Shown one piece after another: positions 42,421 through 51,606 of a DNA stretch of 64,000 bases. Made by a program: the position numbers and the translations under genes. Below the pieces are notes generated by a model. It saw only the letters and a program-made list of their open reading frames with translations, was not told the origin of the DNA and made no database searches. The stretch is taken from NCBI RefSeq assembly GCF_019704135.1, contig NZ_AP024355.1, positions 1,730,001-1,794,000 of the forward strand, given 5' to 3'. The DNA comes from Desulfuromonas versatilis (GTDB lineage Bacteria; Desulfobacterota; Desulfuromonadia; Desulfuromonadales; NIT-T3). How positions within the stretch are numbered: the first letter of the stretch is position 1; every line of letters starts with the position of its first letter.

Positions 42421-45400
42421 ATGTCCCGAAAGATGGTAACCATCGACGGCAATACCGCCGCCGCCCACGTGGCCCACGCCACCAACGAGGTCATCGCCAT
42501 CTATCCCATCACCCCCTCCTCGGTGATGGGCGAGATCTCGGACGCCAAGAGCGCCCGTGGCGAGAAGAACATCTGGGGCACCATCCCCAAGGTGGTTGAG
42601 CTGCAGTCCGAAGGCGGCGCCGCCGGCGCCGTGCACGGGGCCCTTCAGGCCGGTGCCCTGACCACCACCTTCACCGCCTCCCAGGGCCTGCTGCTGATGA
42701 TCCCCAACATGTACAAGATCGCCGGGGAGCTGACCCCCACGGTCTTCCATGTGTCGGCCCGCGCCATCTCGGCCGCCGCCCTGAACATCTTCGGCGATCA
42801 CTCGGACGTCATGGCCTGCCGCCAGACCGGCTGGGCCATGCTCTGCTCGAACAACGTGCAGGAGGTCATGGACTTCGCCCTGATCTCCCAGGCCGCCACC
42901 CTCGAGTCCCGCGTGCCGTTCCTGCACTACTTCGACGGCTTCCGCACCTCCCACGAGGTCCAGAAGGTCGAGGCCCTCTCCCAGGAGGACATGAAGCACC
43001 TGGTCGACGATGAGCTGGTGCGCGCCCACCGCGCCCGCTCCCTCTCGCCCGACCACCCCTCGCTGCGCGGCACCGCCCAGAACCCCGACGTCTACTTCCA
43101 GGGCCGCGAGACCGTCAACAAGTTCTACCAGGCCGTCCCCGGCATCGTGCAGAAGGCGATGGACAAGTTCGCCGAGCGCATGGGCCGCCGCTACAACCTG
43201 GTCGACTACGTCGGCGCCCCCGACGCAGAGCGCGTCATCGTCATCATGGGCTCCGGCGCCGACTGCGTCGAGGAGACCGTCGAGCATCTGGTCGCCCAGG
43301 GCGAGAAGGTCGGCTTGCTCAAGGTCCGCCTGTTCCTGCCGTTCCCCCTCGAGCAGTTCGCCAATGCCCTGCCCAAGACCGTGAAGAAAATCGCCGTGCT
43401 CGACCGCACCAAGGAGCCCGGCTCCCTCGGCGAGCCCCTCTACCACGACGTGCGCACCGCCATCGGCGAGGCCATGGAGCAGGACCTGGTCAAACTGGCC
43501 GGCTACCCGGTCATCGTCGGCGGCCGCTACGGCCTCGGCTCCAAGGAATTCTCCCCGGCCATGGTCAAAGCCGTGTTCGACAACCTGTCCCAGGACAAGC
43601 CGAAGAACCACTTCGTGGTCGGCATCGTCGAAGACGTCACCGGCACCAGCCTCGACTTCGATCCGTCCTTCAAGATTCCCGCCGAAGGGGTTTACTCGGC
43701 CATGTTCTTCGGCCTGGGCTCCGACGGCACCGTCGGCGCCAACAAGAACTCCATCAAGATCATCGGCGAGACCACCGACAATAACGTCCAGGCCTACTTC
43801 GTCTATGACTCGAAGAAGGCCGGCAGCATGACCACCAGCCACCTGCGCTTCGGCAAGACCAAAATCCGCTCCCCCTACCTGGTCGACAGCGCCGACTTCG
43901 TGGCCTGCCACATGTTCGCCTTCCTCGAGAAGTACGACATGCTGAAGAACGCCAAGCAGGGCGCCACCTTCCTGCTCAACAGCCCCTACGGCAAGGACGA
44001 GGTCTGGCAGCACCTTCCCCTGGAAGTGCAGAAGCAGATCGTCGACAAGCAGCTCAAGTTCTTCGTTATCGACGGCGTCAAGCTGGGCAACCAGATCGGC
44101 CTGGGCCCCCGCATCAACGTCATCATGCAGACTGCCTTCTTCAAGATCTCCAACATCATCCCTTTCGAGCAGGCGGTCAAGGAGATCAAGGACGCCATCG
44201 TCAAGAGCTACGGCAAAGCCGGCGAGAAGGTCGTCAACATGAACTACCAGGCGGTCGACGCCGGCACCGACAACATCGAGCAGGTCGCCGTGCCCGCCGT
44301 TGCCGACAGCAAGCTGCGCATGAAGACCGGCCTGGGCGCCGAGGCCCCCGAGTTCGTGCGCAACACCCTGGGCCCGATCATCGATGGGCTGGGTGACTCG
44401 GTCCCGGTTTCGGCCATGCCCGCCGACGGCACCTTCCCGACGGACACCGCCCGCTACGAGAAGCGCAACATCGCCGTCGACATCCCGGTGTGGGACAAGG
44501 AGCTGTGCATCCAGTGCGGCATCTGTTCCTTCGTCTGCCCCCATGCCACCATCCGCATGAAGATCTACGACGCCGACAAGCTCCAGGGCGCTCCCGAGAG
44601 CTTCCTCTCCTGCGACGCCAGGGGCAAGGGGCTCGAAGGCAAGAAGTTCACCCTGCAGGTGGCTCCCGAAGACTGCACCGGCTGCGGCGCCTGCGTCTAC
44701 AACTGCCCGGCCAAGAGCAAGACCGAGGAAGGCCACAAGGCCATCAACATGACCTTCCAGGCGCCGATCCGCGAGCGCGAGGCGGCTAACTGGGACTTCT
44801 TCCTCTCCCTGCCCGACACCGACCCGGCGCTGCTCAACCGCGCCACTCTCAAGGGGAGCCAGCTCCTGCCGCCGACCTTCGAGTTCTCCGGCGCCTGCGC
44901 CGGCTGCGGCGAGACCCCCTTCGTCAAGCTCTGCTCGCAGCTCTTCGGCGACCGCATGCTGGTGGCCAACGCCACCGGCTGCTCGTCGATCTACGGTGGC
45001 AACCTGCCCACCACCCCCTGGACCACCCGCAAGGACGGTCTGGGCCCGGCATGGTGCAACTCGCTGTTCGAAGACAATGCCGAGTTCGGCTACGGCATGC
45101 GTCTGACCGTCGACAAGTTCAACGAGTACGCTCTTGAACTGCTCGAGCGCGTCGTCACCGACGCCGCCCTGGTCGAAGCCATCAAGGGCGCCGACCAGAG
45201 CACCCAGGAAGGGATCGAGGAGCAGCGCGGCCGCGTCGCCAAGCTCAAGTCCCTGCTGGAAGGGAAGGAAGACGCCGAGGCCAAGCAGCTGCTGTCGCTG
45301 GCCGACTACCTGGTGAAGAAGTCGGTGTGGATCCACGGCGGCGACGGCTGGGCCTACGACATCGGCTACGGCGGCCTCGACCACGTGCTCGCCTCGGGCG

Positions 45401-45990
45401 AGAACGTCAACGTGCTGGTGCTCGACACCGAGGTCTACTCCAACACCGGCGGCCAGGCCTCCAAGTCGACCCCGCTTGGCGCTGTGGCCCAGTTCGCCGC
45501 CGGCGGCAAGCAGATGCCCAAGAAGGACCTGGGTCTGATCTCCATGACCTACGGCAACATCTACGTCGCCAAGGTCTCGCTGGCCAACCCGGCCCAGGCG
45601 GTCAAGGCGTTCCTCGAGGCCGATGCCTTCGACGGGCCGTCGCTGATCATCGCCTACACCCACTGCATCGCTCACGGCATCAACATGACCAGCGCCGTGG
45701 AGACCTGCAAGGACGCCGTGGCCTCGGGCCACTGGCCGCTGTTCCGCTACAACCCCGAGCTGGCGGCGCAGGGCAAGAACCCCCTGCAGTTCGACAGCAA
45801 GGAGCCGACCATGACCTTCGAGGAGTACGCCCTCAAGCAGAACCGCTACCGCGTGCTCAAGAAGATCGACGCCGGCATGTCCGACCAACTGCTCAAGGCG
45901 GGCAACAAGATCACCGCCAGCCGCTTCCAGCTCTACAAGCAGCTGGCCGAGATCCAGGCCAGCTTCAGCGCGGTGGAAGAGCAGAAGTAA
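42421..45990 (+). CDS. nifJ: Pyruvate:ferredoxin (flavodoxin) oxidoreductase, single-chain NifJ type
   Basis: 1189 residues, usual length for single-chain PFOR. N-terminal domain YPITPSSVMGE; two [4Fe-4S] motifs, CIQCGICSFVCP (about 696-707) and CTGCGACVYNCP (about 752-763); an additional cluster from CAGCGE and later Cys residues; thiamine diphosphate site GDGWAYDIGYGGLDH with NTGGQASKSTP. It oxidises pyruvate to acetyl-CoA and CO2 with ferredoxin, or carboxylates acetyl-CoA in reverse. AAAAGGAG precedes ATG. Codon use is extremely biased, so the protein is likely abundant. A strong terminator follows. Confidence 0.96.
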   Translation: MSRKMVTIDGNTAAAHVAHATNEVIAIYPITPSSVMGEISDAKSARGEKNIWGTIPKVVELQSEGGAAGAVHGALQAGALTTTFTASQGLLLMIPNMYKIAGELTPTVFHVSARAISAAALNIFGDHSDVMACRQTGWAMLCSNNVQEVMDFALISQAATLESRVPFLHYFDGFRTSHEVQKVEALSQEDMKHLVDDELVRAHRARSLSPDHPSLRGTAQNPDVYFQGRETVNKFYQAVPGIVQKAMDKFAERMGRRYNLVDYVGAPDAERVIVIMGSGADCVEETVEHLVAQGEKVGLLKVRLFLPFPLEQFANALPKTVKKIAVLDRTKEPGSLGEPLYHDVRTAIGEAMEQDLVKLAGYPVIVGGRYGLGSKEFSPAMVKAVFDNLSQDKPKNHFVVGIVEDVTGTSLDFDPSFKIPAEGVYSAMFFGLGSDGTVGANKNSIKIIGETTDNNVQAYFVYDSKKAGSMTTSHLRFGKTKIRSPYLVDSADFVACHMFAFLEKYDMLKNAKQGATFLLNSPYGKDEVWQHLPLEVQKQIVDKQLKFFVIDGVKLGNQIGLGPRINVIMQTAFFKISNIIPFEQAVKEIKDAIVKSYGKAGEKVVNMNYQAVDAGTDNIEQVAVPAVADSKLRMKTGLGAEAPEFVRNTLGPIIDGLGDSVPVSAMPADGTFPTDTARYEKRNIAVDIPVWDKELCIQCGICSFVCPHATIRMKIYDADKLQGAPESFLSCDARGKGLEGKKFTLQVAPEDCTGCGACVYNCPAKSKTEEGHKAINMTFQAPIREREAANWDFFLSLPDTDPALLNRATLKGSQLLPPTFEFSGACAGCGETPFVKLCSQLFGDRMLVANATGCSSIYGGNLPTTPWTTRKDGLGPAWCNSLFEDNAEFGYGMRLTVDKFNEYALELLERVVTDAALVEAIKGADQSTQEGIEEQRGRVAKLKSLLEGKEDAEAKQLLSLADYLVKKSVWIHGGDGWAYDIGYGGLDHVLASGENVNVLVLDTEVYSNTGGQASKSTPLGAVAQFAAGGKQMPKKDLGLISMTYGNIYVAKVSLANPAQAVKAFLEADAFDGPSLIIAYTHCIAHGINMTSAVETCKDAVASGHWPLFRYNPELAAQGKNPLQFDSKEPTMTFEEYALKQNRYRVLKKIDAGMSDQLLKAGNKITASRFQLYKQLAEIQASFSAVEEQK

Positions 45991-46015
45991 GTTTGTTTCG
46001 CTGTACCAGAAAAAA

Positions 46016-46048
46016 TCCCCCGGCGGGCGACCGCCGGGGGATTTTTTT
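46016..46048 (+). terminator. Terminator of PFOR
   Basis: TCCCCCGGCGG, 4-base loop, CCGCCGGGGGA, then seven Ts. Confidence 0.93.
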
Positions 46049-46075
46049 GTTTTGTTTTACAGGTCGGGGCCGGCC

Positions 46076-46135
46076 GCGTCGGATCCGACTGATCAGTCGG
46101 ATCGGTCCGATCCGTCGAATTTTCGGCGGCCGGCC
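46076..46135. repeat. GATC-rich palindromic repeat
   Basis: GCGTCGGATCCGACTGATC and following GATCAGTCGGATCGGTCCGATC words form nested palindromes flanked by GGCCG/CGGCC. The same family occurs at about 9480, 10605, 11807, 47408 and 54692. Confidence 0.8.
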
Positions 46136-46179
46136 CCGGTTTTAGTAACCGCCTGAGGAGGTTGGCAAAACTTCATCAC

Positions 46180-46217
46180 GCAGGGGCTTGACAGCCCCTG
46201 CCGACTCGACTAAAAGT
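46180..46217 (+). promoter_or_regulatory. Promoter with hairpin operator for the purine operon
   Basis: GCAGGGGC (46180-46187) and GCCCCTGC (46194-46201) are perfect inverted arms around TTGACA (46188-46193), a consensus -35. About 17 bases later TAAAAG could be the -10. A repressor bound to the arms would cover the -35. Confidence 0.5.
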
Positions 46218-46259
46218 GGTCTTTTAATATTTCATTCCGCCAAAAGAAAGGTCGCTTCG

Positions 46260-47336
46260 ATGAAAAATTTAGCACTCAAAATGCTGACCCTGTTGCTGGC
46301 CCTGCCCCTGGTGGCCAACGTGGCAGACGCGGCCGAGAAAAAGGTCAAGGCCGGTTTCATCTATGTCGGCCCGGTGGGCGACGCGGGCTGGACCTGGTCC
46401 CATGATCAGGCCCGCCAGGAAATGGAGAAGCTCCCCTTCGTCGAGCCTTCGACCTTCATCGAGTCGGTCCCCGAAGGGGCCGAGTCGGCCCGCGTCATCA
46501 ACGGCCTGGTGCGCAAGGGGCACAACCTGATTTTCACCACCAGCTTCGGCTACATGGACGCCACCCTCGACGTCGCACGGCGCAACAAGGACGTGGTCTT
46601 CATGCACTGCTCGGGCTTCAAGACCGCCGAGAACGTCGGGAACTACTTCGGGCGCATGTACGAGCCCCGCTACCTCTCGGGGATCGTCGCCGGCAAGATG
46701 ACCAAAAAGAACGTCATCGGCTACGTGGCCGCTTTCCCCATCCCCGAAGTCATCCGCGGCATCAACGCCTTCGCCCTCGGGGTACGCAGCGTCAACCCCG
46801 AGGCCACCGTCAAGGTCGTCTGGACCCAGACCTGGTTCGACCCGGGGATCGAGCGTGACGCCGCCGACAGCCTGCTCGACGTCGGCGCCGACGTGCTCGC
46901 CATGCACCAGGACGCTCCGGCCACCCTGCAGGCCGCCGAGGCCCGCGGCGCCTACGTCATCGGCTACAATTCGGACATGCGCACCTTCGCCCCCAAAGCC
47001 TTTCTGACCGCCCCGGTCTGGAACTGGGCCCCGCTCTACAAGAAGATCGCCGAGCAGGTCAAGGACGGTACCTGGAAGTCCGAGGCGATCTGGTGGGGGA
47101 TGGACACCGGCATGGTGGGTCTTGCACCCATGAGCGACCAGGTGCCCGCCGAGGTGCAGAAGCTGGTCGCCGAAAAGACCGAGGCGATCAAGGCCGGCAA
47201 GTTCCACCCCTTCGCCGGCCCGATCAAGGACCAGGAGGGCAAGGAGAAAATCGCCGCCGGCGCCACGGCCAGCGACCCCGAACTGCTCGGCATGAACTGG
47301 TTCGTCGAGGGTGTCCAGGGGACGATCCCCAAGTAA
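46260..47336 (+). CDS. BMP-family nucleoside-binding protein of ABC transporter
   Basis: 358 residues from ATG 46260; the longer frame from 46188 overlaps the promoter. A signal peptide ends near VADAAE. The mature protein matches BMP/PnrA-type binding proteins: GFIYVGPVGDAGWTWSHDQAR, FTTSFGYMDATLDVA, FMHCSGFKTAENVGNYFGRMYE. These bind purine nucleosides in the periplasm. The genes that follow supply ATPase, two permeases and a xanthine phosphoribosyltransferase, so guanosine, inosine or xanthosine uptake is likely. Confidence 0.9.
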   Translation: MKNLALKMLTLLLALPLVANVADAAEKKVKAGFIYVGPVGDAGWTWSHDQARQEMEKLPFVEPSTFIESVPEGAESARVINGLVRKGHNLIFTTSFGYMDATLDVARRNKDVVFMHCSGFKTAENVGNYFGRMYEPRYLSGIVAGKMTKKNVIGYVAAFPIPEVIRGINAFALGVRSVNPEATVKVVWTQTWFDPGIERDAADSLLDVGADVLAMHQDAPATLQAAEARGAYVIGYNSDMRTFAPKAFLTAPVWNWAPLYKKIAEQVKDGTWKSEAIWWGMDTGMVGLAPMSDQVPAEVQKLVAEKTEAIKAGKFHPFAGPIKDQEGKEKIAAGATASDPELLGMNWFVEGVQGTIPK

Positions 47337-47407
47337 TTTCGGTTTAACTGAAAAGTCAGGCACGCACTCCGGTTGATGCGGAGTGCGTGCCTCTTTTGTA
47401 TCTTCAG

Positions 47408-47466
47408 AGCCGGCCGCCGACTGATCCGTCGGATCGGACCGATCGGTCAGATCAGTCGGCGGCCGG
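47408..47466. repeat. GATC-rich near-perfect palindrome inside the purine operon
   Basis: GCCGGCCGCCGACTGATC at the left and its inverse ending CAGTCGGCGGCCGGC at the right, about 59 bases in all, between the binding-protein gene and the ATPase gene. As RNA it would make a long hairpin and may set the level between the binding protein and the transporter. Confidence 0.85.
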
Positions 47467-47503
47467 CACTGCAAAGCTGAAACCCGGCAGAATTCTCAAA
47501 CCC

Positions 47504-49012
47504 ATGCCCAACCTGCTCGAAATCGACCAGATCCGCAAGACCTTCCCCGGCGTGGTCGCCCTGGAGAGCGTCTCGCTCGCCATCGCCCCCGGCGAGATCC
47601 ACACCCTGCTCGGTGAAAACGGCGCCGGCAAGAGCACCCTGATGAACGTGCTCACCGGGCTCTACCGCCCCGAGCGGGGCGAGATCCGCATTGCCGGCGA
47701 AGCGGTCCACCTCGCCAGCCCCCGCGATTCGCTGGCGCTGGGCATCGGCATGGTGCACCAGCACTTCATGCTGGTGCCGGCCCACAGCGTCTTCGAGAAC
47801 ATCCTGCTGGCCCTCGAGGGCGTCCCCAACTTCTTTTCCCGCCGCCGGTACAAGCAGAAGATCCGCCGGATCATCGACGAGTTCGGGCTCGAGCTCGAGC
47901 TCGACGCGCCGGTCTGGAAGCTCTCCATCGGCGCCCAGCAGTGGATCGAGCTGATCAAGCTGCTGATGCGCGATTGCCGCCTGCTGATCCTCGACGAGCC
48001 GACCGCGGTGCTCACCCCGCAGGAGAGCGACCGGCTGTTCGCGGTGCTGAAAAAGCTGCGCGAGCAGGGCAAGAGCATTATATTTATCTCCCACAAGATG
48101 CGCGAGGTGATGGAGATCTCCGACCGGGTGACGATCCTGAAAAAAGGGCACAGCCTGGTCACCCTGGCCCGGGGCGAGTTCGACGAGGCCCGCCTGGCCT
48201 CGCTGATGATCGGCGAGGACCAGATCCCCGAGTGGGAGAAACATCCCTGCGTCCACCAAGAGGTGGTGCTCGAGATCGACCGGCTCGCGGTGCGCAACGA
48301 GCGCGGCCTGGCCGACCTCGACGATTTCAGCCTGCAGCTGCGCAAGGGAGAGATCCTCGGCATCGCCGGGGTGGCGGGCAACGGGCAGAAGGCCCTGGCC
48401 GAGGTGCTGACCGGTCTCAAGGAGGCCGCCCGGGGGCGGATCCTCGCCGGGGGCGAGGACCTCACCCACAGCGACGCCCGCAGCTCCTACATCGCCGGCA
48501 TCGCCCACATCCCCGAGGACCGCAAGAGCATCGGCATCGCCCCCGACATGACGGTGGACGAGAACCTGATCATGAAAAGCTTCAAGAGCCGGGATTTCCG
48601 CCGCTGGATTTTCCAGGACCGCGGTGCCATCCGCCGCAACGCCGCGGCCAAGATCGACCAGTTTGCCATCAAGGCCGGCCCCGCCGGCAACCCGGTGCGC
48701 TATCTCTCCGGGGGCAATATCCAGAAGGTGATCATCGCCCGCGAGCTCTCCGAGCGGCCCGCGGTGCTGGTCGCCCTCTATCCGACCCGCGGCCTCGATA
48801 TCGGCAGCGCCGAGTACGTGCACAAGGTGATGGTCGACGGCGCCGGGCAGGGGATGAGCACCATCCTGATCTCCGAGGACCTTGACGAACTGCTCAAGCT
48901 CTCCGACCGCATCGCGGTCATGTTCCGCGGTCGCCTGGTCGGCTGCGTCGACCCGCGCAGCACCACCCGCGAGCAGATCGGCCTGATGATGAGCGGGGAG
49001 GCTGCGGCATGA
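47504..49012 (+). CDS. Duplicated ABC ATPase for nucleoside uptake
   Basis: 502 residues from ATG 47504; upstream extension runs through the GATC palindrome. Two ABC domains: the first with Walker A GENGAGKSTL (about 39) and Walker B LLILDEPTAVL; the second, after about residue 260, with GVAGNGQKALAE in place of a strict Walker A and LSGGNIQKVIIAREL. The altered second site is usual for sugar/nucleoside-type importers. The first signature motif is LSIGAQQWIEL rather than LSGG. It overlaps the next gene by four bases. Confidence 0.9.
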   Translation: MPNLLEIDQIRKTFPGVVALESVSLAIAPGEIHTLLGENGAGKSTLMNVLTGLYRPERGEIRIAGEAVHLASPRDSLALGIGMVHQHFMLVPAHSVFENILLALEGVPNFFSRRRYKQKIRRIIDEFGLELELDAPVWKLSIGAQQWIELIKLLMRDCRLLILDEPTAVLTPQESDRLFAVLKKLREQGKSIIFISHKMREVMEISDRVTILKKGHSLVTLARGEFDEARLASLMIGEDQIPEWEKHPCVHQEVVLEIDRLAVRNERGLADLDDFSLQLRKGEILGIAGVAGNGQKALAEVLTGLKEAARGRILAGGEDLTHSDARSSYIAGIAHIPEDRKSIGIAPDMTVDENLIMKSFKSRDFRRWIFQDRGAIRRNAAAKIDQFAIKAGPAGNPVRYLSGGNIQKVIIARELSERPAVLVALYPTRGLDIGSAEYVHKVMVDGAGQGMSTILISEDLDELLKLSDRIAVMFRGRLVGCVDPRSTTREQIGLMMSGEAAA

Positions 49013-50079
49013 GACTGATCGCCGAAAAACGCGAGATCTCCTCGCCGCTGTTTCGCTTTGCGGCGCCCATCGTTTCGATCCTGGTGGCGCTGTTCGTGGC
49101 CGGTTTCCTGCTGCTGGCCGCCGGGGTCAACCCCCTGCAGGCCTACCTGGAGATCATCCAGGAGTCGCTCGGCTCGGGCTACGGGCTCTCCGAGACGCTG
49201 GTCAAGGCCACGCCGCTGATCCTGGCGGGCCTGGGGGTCTCGCTGGCCTTTCGCATGCAGATCTGGAACATCGGCGCCGAGGGGCAGATCTACATGGGCG
49301 CCGCCGGCGCCACCTGGGTGGCGCTTTTCTCCGGCATCGAGAACCACGCCCTGATGATCAGCGCCATGCTCCTGGCCGCCTTTGCCGCGGGCGGCCTCTG
49401 GGCCGGGGTGGCCGGGGTGCTGCGCGCCCGCTGGCGGGTCAACGAGGTCATCGTGACCCTGCTGATGAACTATATCGCCATCCTCTGGGTCGATTACCTG
49501 ATCTACGGCCCCTGGAAAGACCCCCAGGGGTTCAACTTCCCGCTCACCGCCCAGTTCAGCGACACCGCGCGCCTCGCCGAGTATTTCAACACCCGCCTGC
49601 ACAGCGGCTTTTTCATCGCCCTGTTCTGCGCCCTGGCTCTGTGGCTGCTGATGGAGCGCACCGTCTGGGGCTACGAGATCAAGGTCATCGGCAGCAACCC
49701 CAAGGCCGCCCAGTACGCCGGGATGCGCACCGGCATGGCGATCTTCGCCGTGCTGTTCCTGAGCGGCGCCATCGCCGGCATCGCCGGCTTCAGCGAGGTG
49801 GCCGGCCTGCAGTACCGTCTGCAGCACGGCATCTCGCCCGGCTACGGCTACACGGCAATTATCGTCGCCTGGCTGGCCAAGCGCAGCGCCCTCGGCGTGG
49901 TGATCGTCGCTTTTCTGATGGGGGTGCTGCTGGTCGGCGGCGACAGCCTGCAGCTCTCCTGGCAGCTGCCAGTGGCCTTCGTCTACGCCTTCCAGGGGCT
50001 GATCCTGTTCTTCCTGCTCGCCTCGGATTTCTTCATCCTCAATCGCGTGCGGCTGGTCCGGGAGGAACGCCATGCTTGA
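49009..50079 (+). CDS. Nucleoside ABC permease 1
   Basis: 356 residues, about 8-10 membrane helices, with the BPD_transp_2 pattern: GLGVSLAFRMQIWNIGAEGQIYMGA and GSNPKAAQYAGMRTGMAIF. This is the longer of the two permeases in BMP-type nucleoside importers (NupP-like). Its start overlaps the ATPase stop (ATGA) and its stop overlaps the next permease by eight bases, so the four subunits are translated as a set. Confidence 0.9.
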   Translation: MRLIAEKREISSPLFRFAAPIVSILVALFVAGFLLLAAGVNPLQAYLEIIQESLGSGYGLSETLVKATPLILAGLGVSLAFRMQIWNIGAEGQIYMGAAGATWVALFSGIENHALMISAMLLAAFAAGGLWAGVAGVLRARWRVNEVIVTLLMNYIAILWVDYLIYGPWKDPQGFNFPLTAQFSDTARLAEYFNTRLHSGFFIALFCALALWLLMERTVWGYEIKVIGSNPKAAQYAGMRTGMAIFAVLFLSGAIAGIAGFSEVAGLQYRLQHGISPGYGYTAIIVAWLAKRSALGVVIVAFLMGVLLVGGDSLQLSWQLPVAFVYAFQGLILFFLLASDFFILNRVRLVREERHA

Positions 50080-50992
50080 GATCCTGCTCGACGCCACGGT
50101 CCGCGCCGGCACCCCGATCCTCTTCGCCACCCTGGGGGCGATCCTCAACGAGCGCGCCGGGATCATCAACCTCGGCATCGAGGGGCTGATGCTCATCGGC
50201 GCCCTGGCCGGCTTCGCCGGCACCCAGGCCACCGGTTCGCTGCTGGTCGGCGTACTGGCCGCTTTTGCCGCAGCGCTTGCTGCCGGCTGCATCCACGGCT
50301 TCGTCACCGTGCAGCTGCGCGGCAACCAGATCGTCAGCGGCCTGGCCCTGACCATGTTCGGCATCGGCGTCACCGCCCTGTTCGGCCGCGGCATGGTCGG
50401 GCTGACCATCGAAGGGTTCGAGCGCGCCGCCATTCCGGGGCTGAGCCAGATCCCGGTGATCGGCAAGCCCTTCTTCAACCAGGATTTGCTGATCTACTTC
50501 AGCTTTTTGCTGGTTGCCGGCCTGCACTTTTTCTTCTACCGCACCCGCTGGGGGCTCTCCCTGCGCACCGTCGGCGAAAACCCGGCGGCCGCCGACACCT
50601 GCGGGGTGGCGGTCAACCGCTACCGGTTTCTGGCGGTGGCGGTCGGTTCGGGGATCGTCGGCATCGGCGGCGCCTACCTGAGCCTGGCCTCGACCCCCAT
50701 GTGGATCGAGAACATGTCCGCCGGCCGCGGCTGGATCGCCGTGGCTCTGGTGATCTTCGCCTCCTGGTCGAGCGGCCGCGCCCTGGCCGGCGCCTACCTG
50801 TTCGGCGGCATCACCGCCATGCAGCTGCGCTTTCAGGCCATGGGCACCACCGTCAGCGCCCACATCCTGCAGATGCTCCCCTATTTCTTCACCATCCTGG
50901 TGCTGGTCGTCTCCACGCTGCGCCTGCAGAAGGGCGCCTCCCAGCAGCCGGAAAGCCTCGGACAACCCTACGACCGGGAGGACCGCAAATGA
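50072..50992 (+). CDS. Nucleoside ABC permease 2
   Basis: 306 residues, about 8-9 membrane helices. The segment LGAILNERAGIINLGIEGLMLIGA is the hallmark of the shorter NupQ-like permease, and VGENPAAADTCGVAVNRYRFLAV is the coupling-helix region contacting the ATPase. It overlaps permease 1 upstream and the xpt start downstream (ATGA). Confidence 0.9.
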   Translation: MLEILLDATVRAGTPILFATLGAILNERAGIINLGIEGLMLIGALAGFAGTQATGSLLVGVLAAFAAALAAGCIHGFVTVQLRGNQIVSGLALTMFGIGVTALFGRGMVGLTIEGFERAAIPGLSQIPVIGKPFFNQDLLIYFSFLLVAGLHFFFYRTRWGLSLRTVGENPAAADTCGVAVNRYRFLAVAVGSGIVGIGGAYLSLASTPMWIENMSAGRGWIAVALVIFASWSSGRALAGAYLFGGITAMQLRFQAMGTTVSAHILQMLPYFFTILVLVVSTLRLQKGASQQPESLGQPYDREDRK

Positions 50993-51531
50993 ACCAGGCC
51001 GCCGCCGCTCTGCTCGAGCGCATCCGCCGCGAAGGCGCCGTGAAAGGGCAGGTGATCAAGGTCGACCGCTTTCTCAACCACATGGTCGATCCCCTGCTGA
51101 TGGAAGGACTCGGCGAAGAGCTCGCCGGCCGCTTCGCCGGGCAGCAGATCGACAAGGTGCTCACCGCCGAGACCAGCGGCATCATGATCGCCCAGGTCAT
51201 CGCCCACCGCCTCGGCGTCCCCTTCATCTACGCCAAGAAGAAGCGCCCCCTGACCATGGGCGAGTTTTACGCCGCCGCCAGCTACTCCTTCACCAAGCAG
51301 GAATCGACCACGCTGCATGTCTCCCGCGAGGTGCTCGGCGCCGGCGAGCGGGTGTTGTTCGCCGACGATTTCTTCGCCCAGGGTTCGACGCTCAAGGCCA
51401 TCGAGCAGATTGTCGAGCAGGCTGGTGCCACCCTCGTCGGCTCGGCGGTGATCATCAACAAGTCCGAGCGGCGGGACATTGCGGCGGTCCTGACCATGGA
51501 TGAGCTGCGGCCTTTGGGCGAATCGGCCTGA
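50989..51531 (+). CDS. xpt: Xanthine phosphoribosyltransferase
   Basis: 180 residues. VLFADDFFAQGSTLKA is the phosphoribosyl-pyrophosphate binding motif, and the N-terminal VIKVDRFLNHMVDPLL with LTAETSGIMIAQ are typical of Xpt. It salvages xanthine to XMP. Its coupling to the transporter means imported nucleosides, once split to bases, are trapped as nucleotides. No purine riboswitch was recognised upstream of the operon. A GGCGGG/CCCGCC hairpin lies about 45 bases after the stop. Confidence 0.92.
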   Translation: MNQAAAALLERIRREGAVKGQVIKVDRFLNHMVDPLLMEGLGEELAGRFAGQQIDKVLTAETSGIMIAQVIAHRLGVPFIYAKKKRPLTMGEFYAAASYSFTKQESTTLHVSREVLGAGERVLFADDFFAQGSTLKAIEQIVEQAGATLVGSAVIINKSERRDIAAVLTMDELRPLGESA

Positions 51532-51606
51532 GCGCGACCTCAGTTCGGCATCCGACCCTGTTCGATATTGTGATTAAAACCGGCGGGTCGCGTCCCGCCA
51601 GACGCC

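Noticed and set aside
42091-45888. A 1265-codon open frame antisense to PFOR
   Set aside because: It is a by-product of extreme GC-ending codon bias in PFOR; the product is low-complexity with no domain, and PFOR itself is unmistakable.
46136-46259. A purine riboswitch in front of the nucleoside operon
   Set aside because: The conserved loop sequences of the purine riboswitch are not present; only the hairpin operator and promoter are seen.
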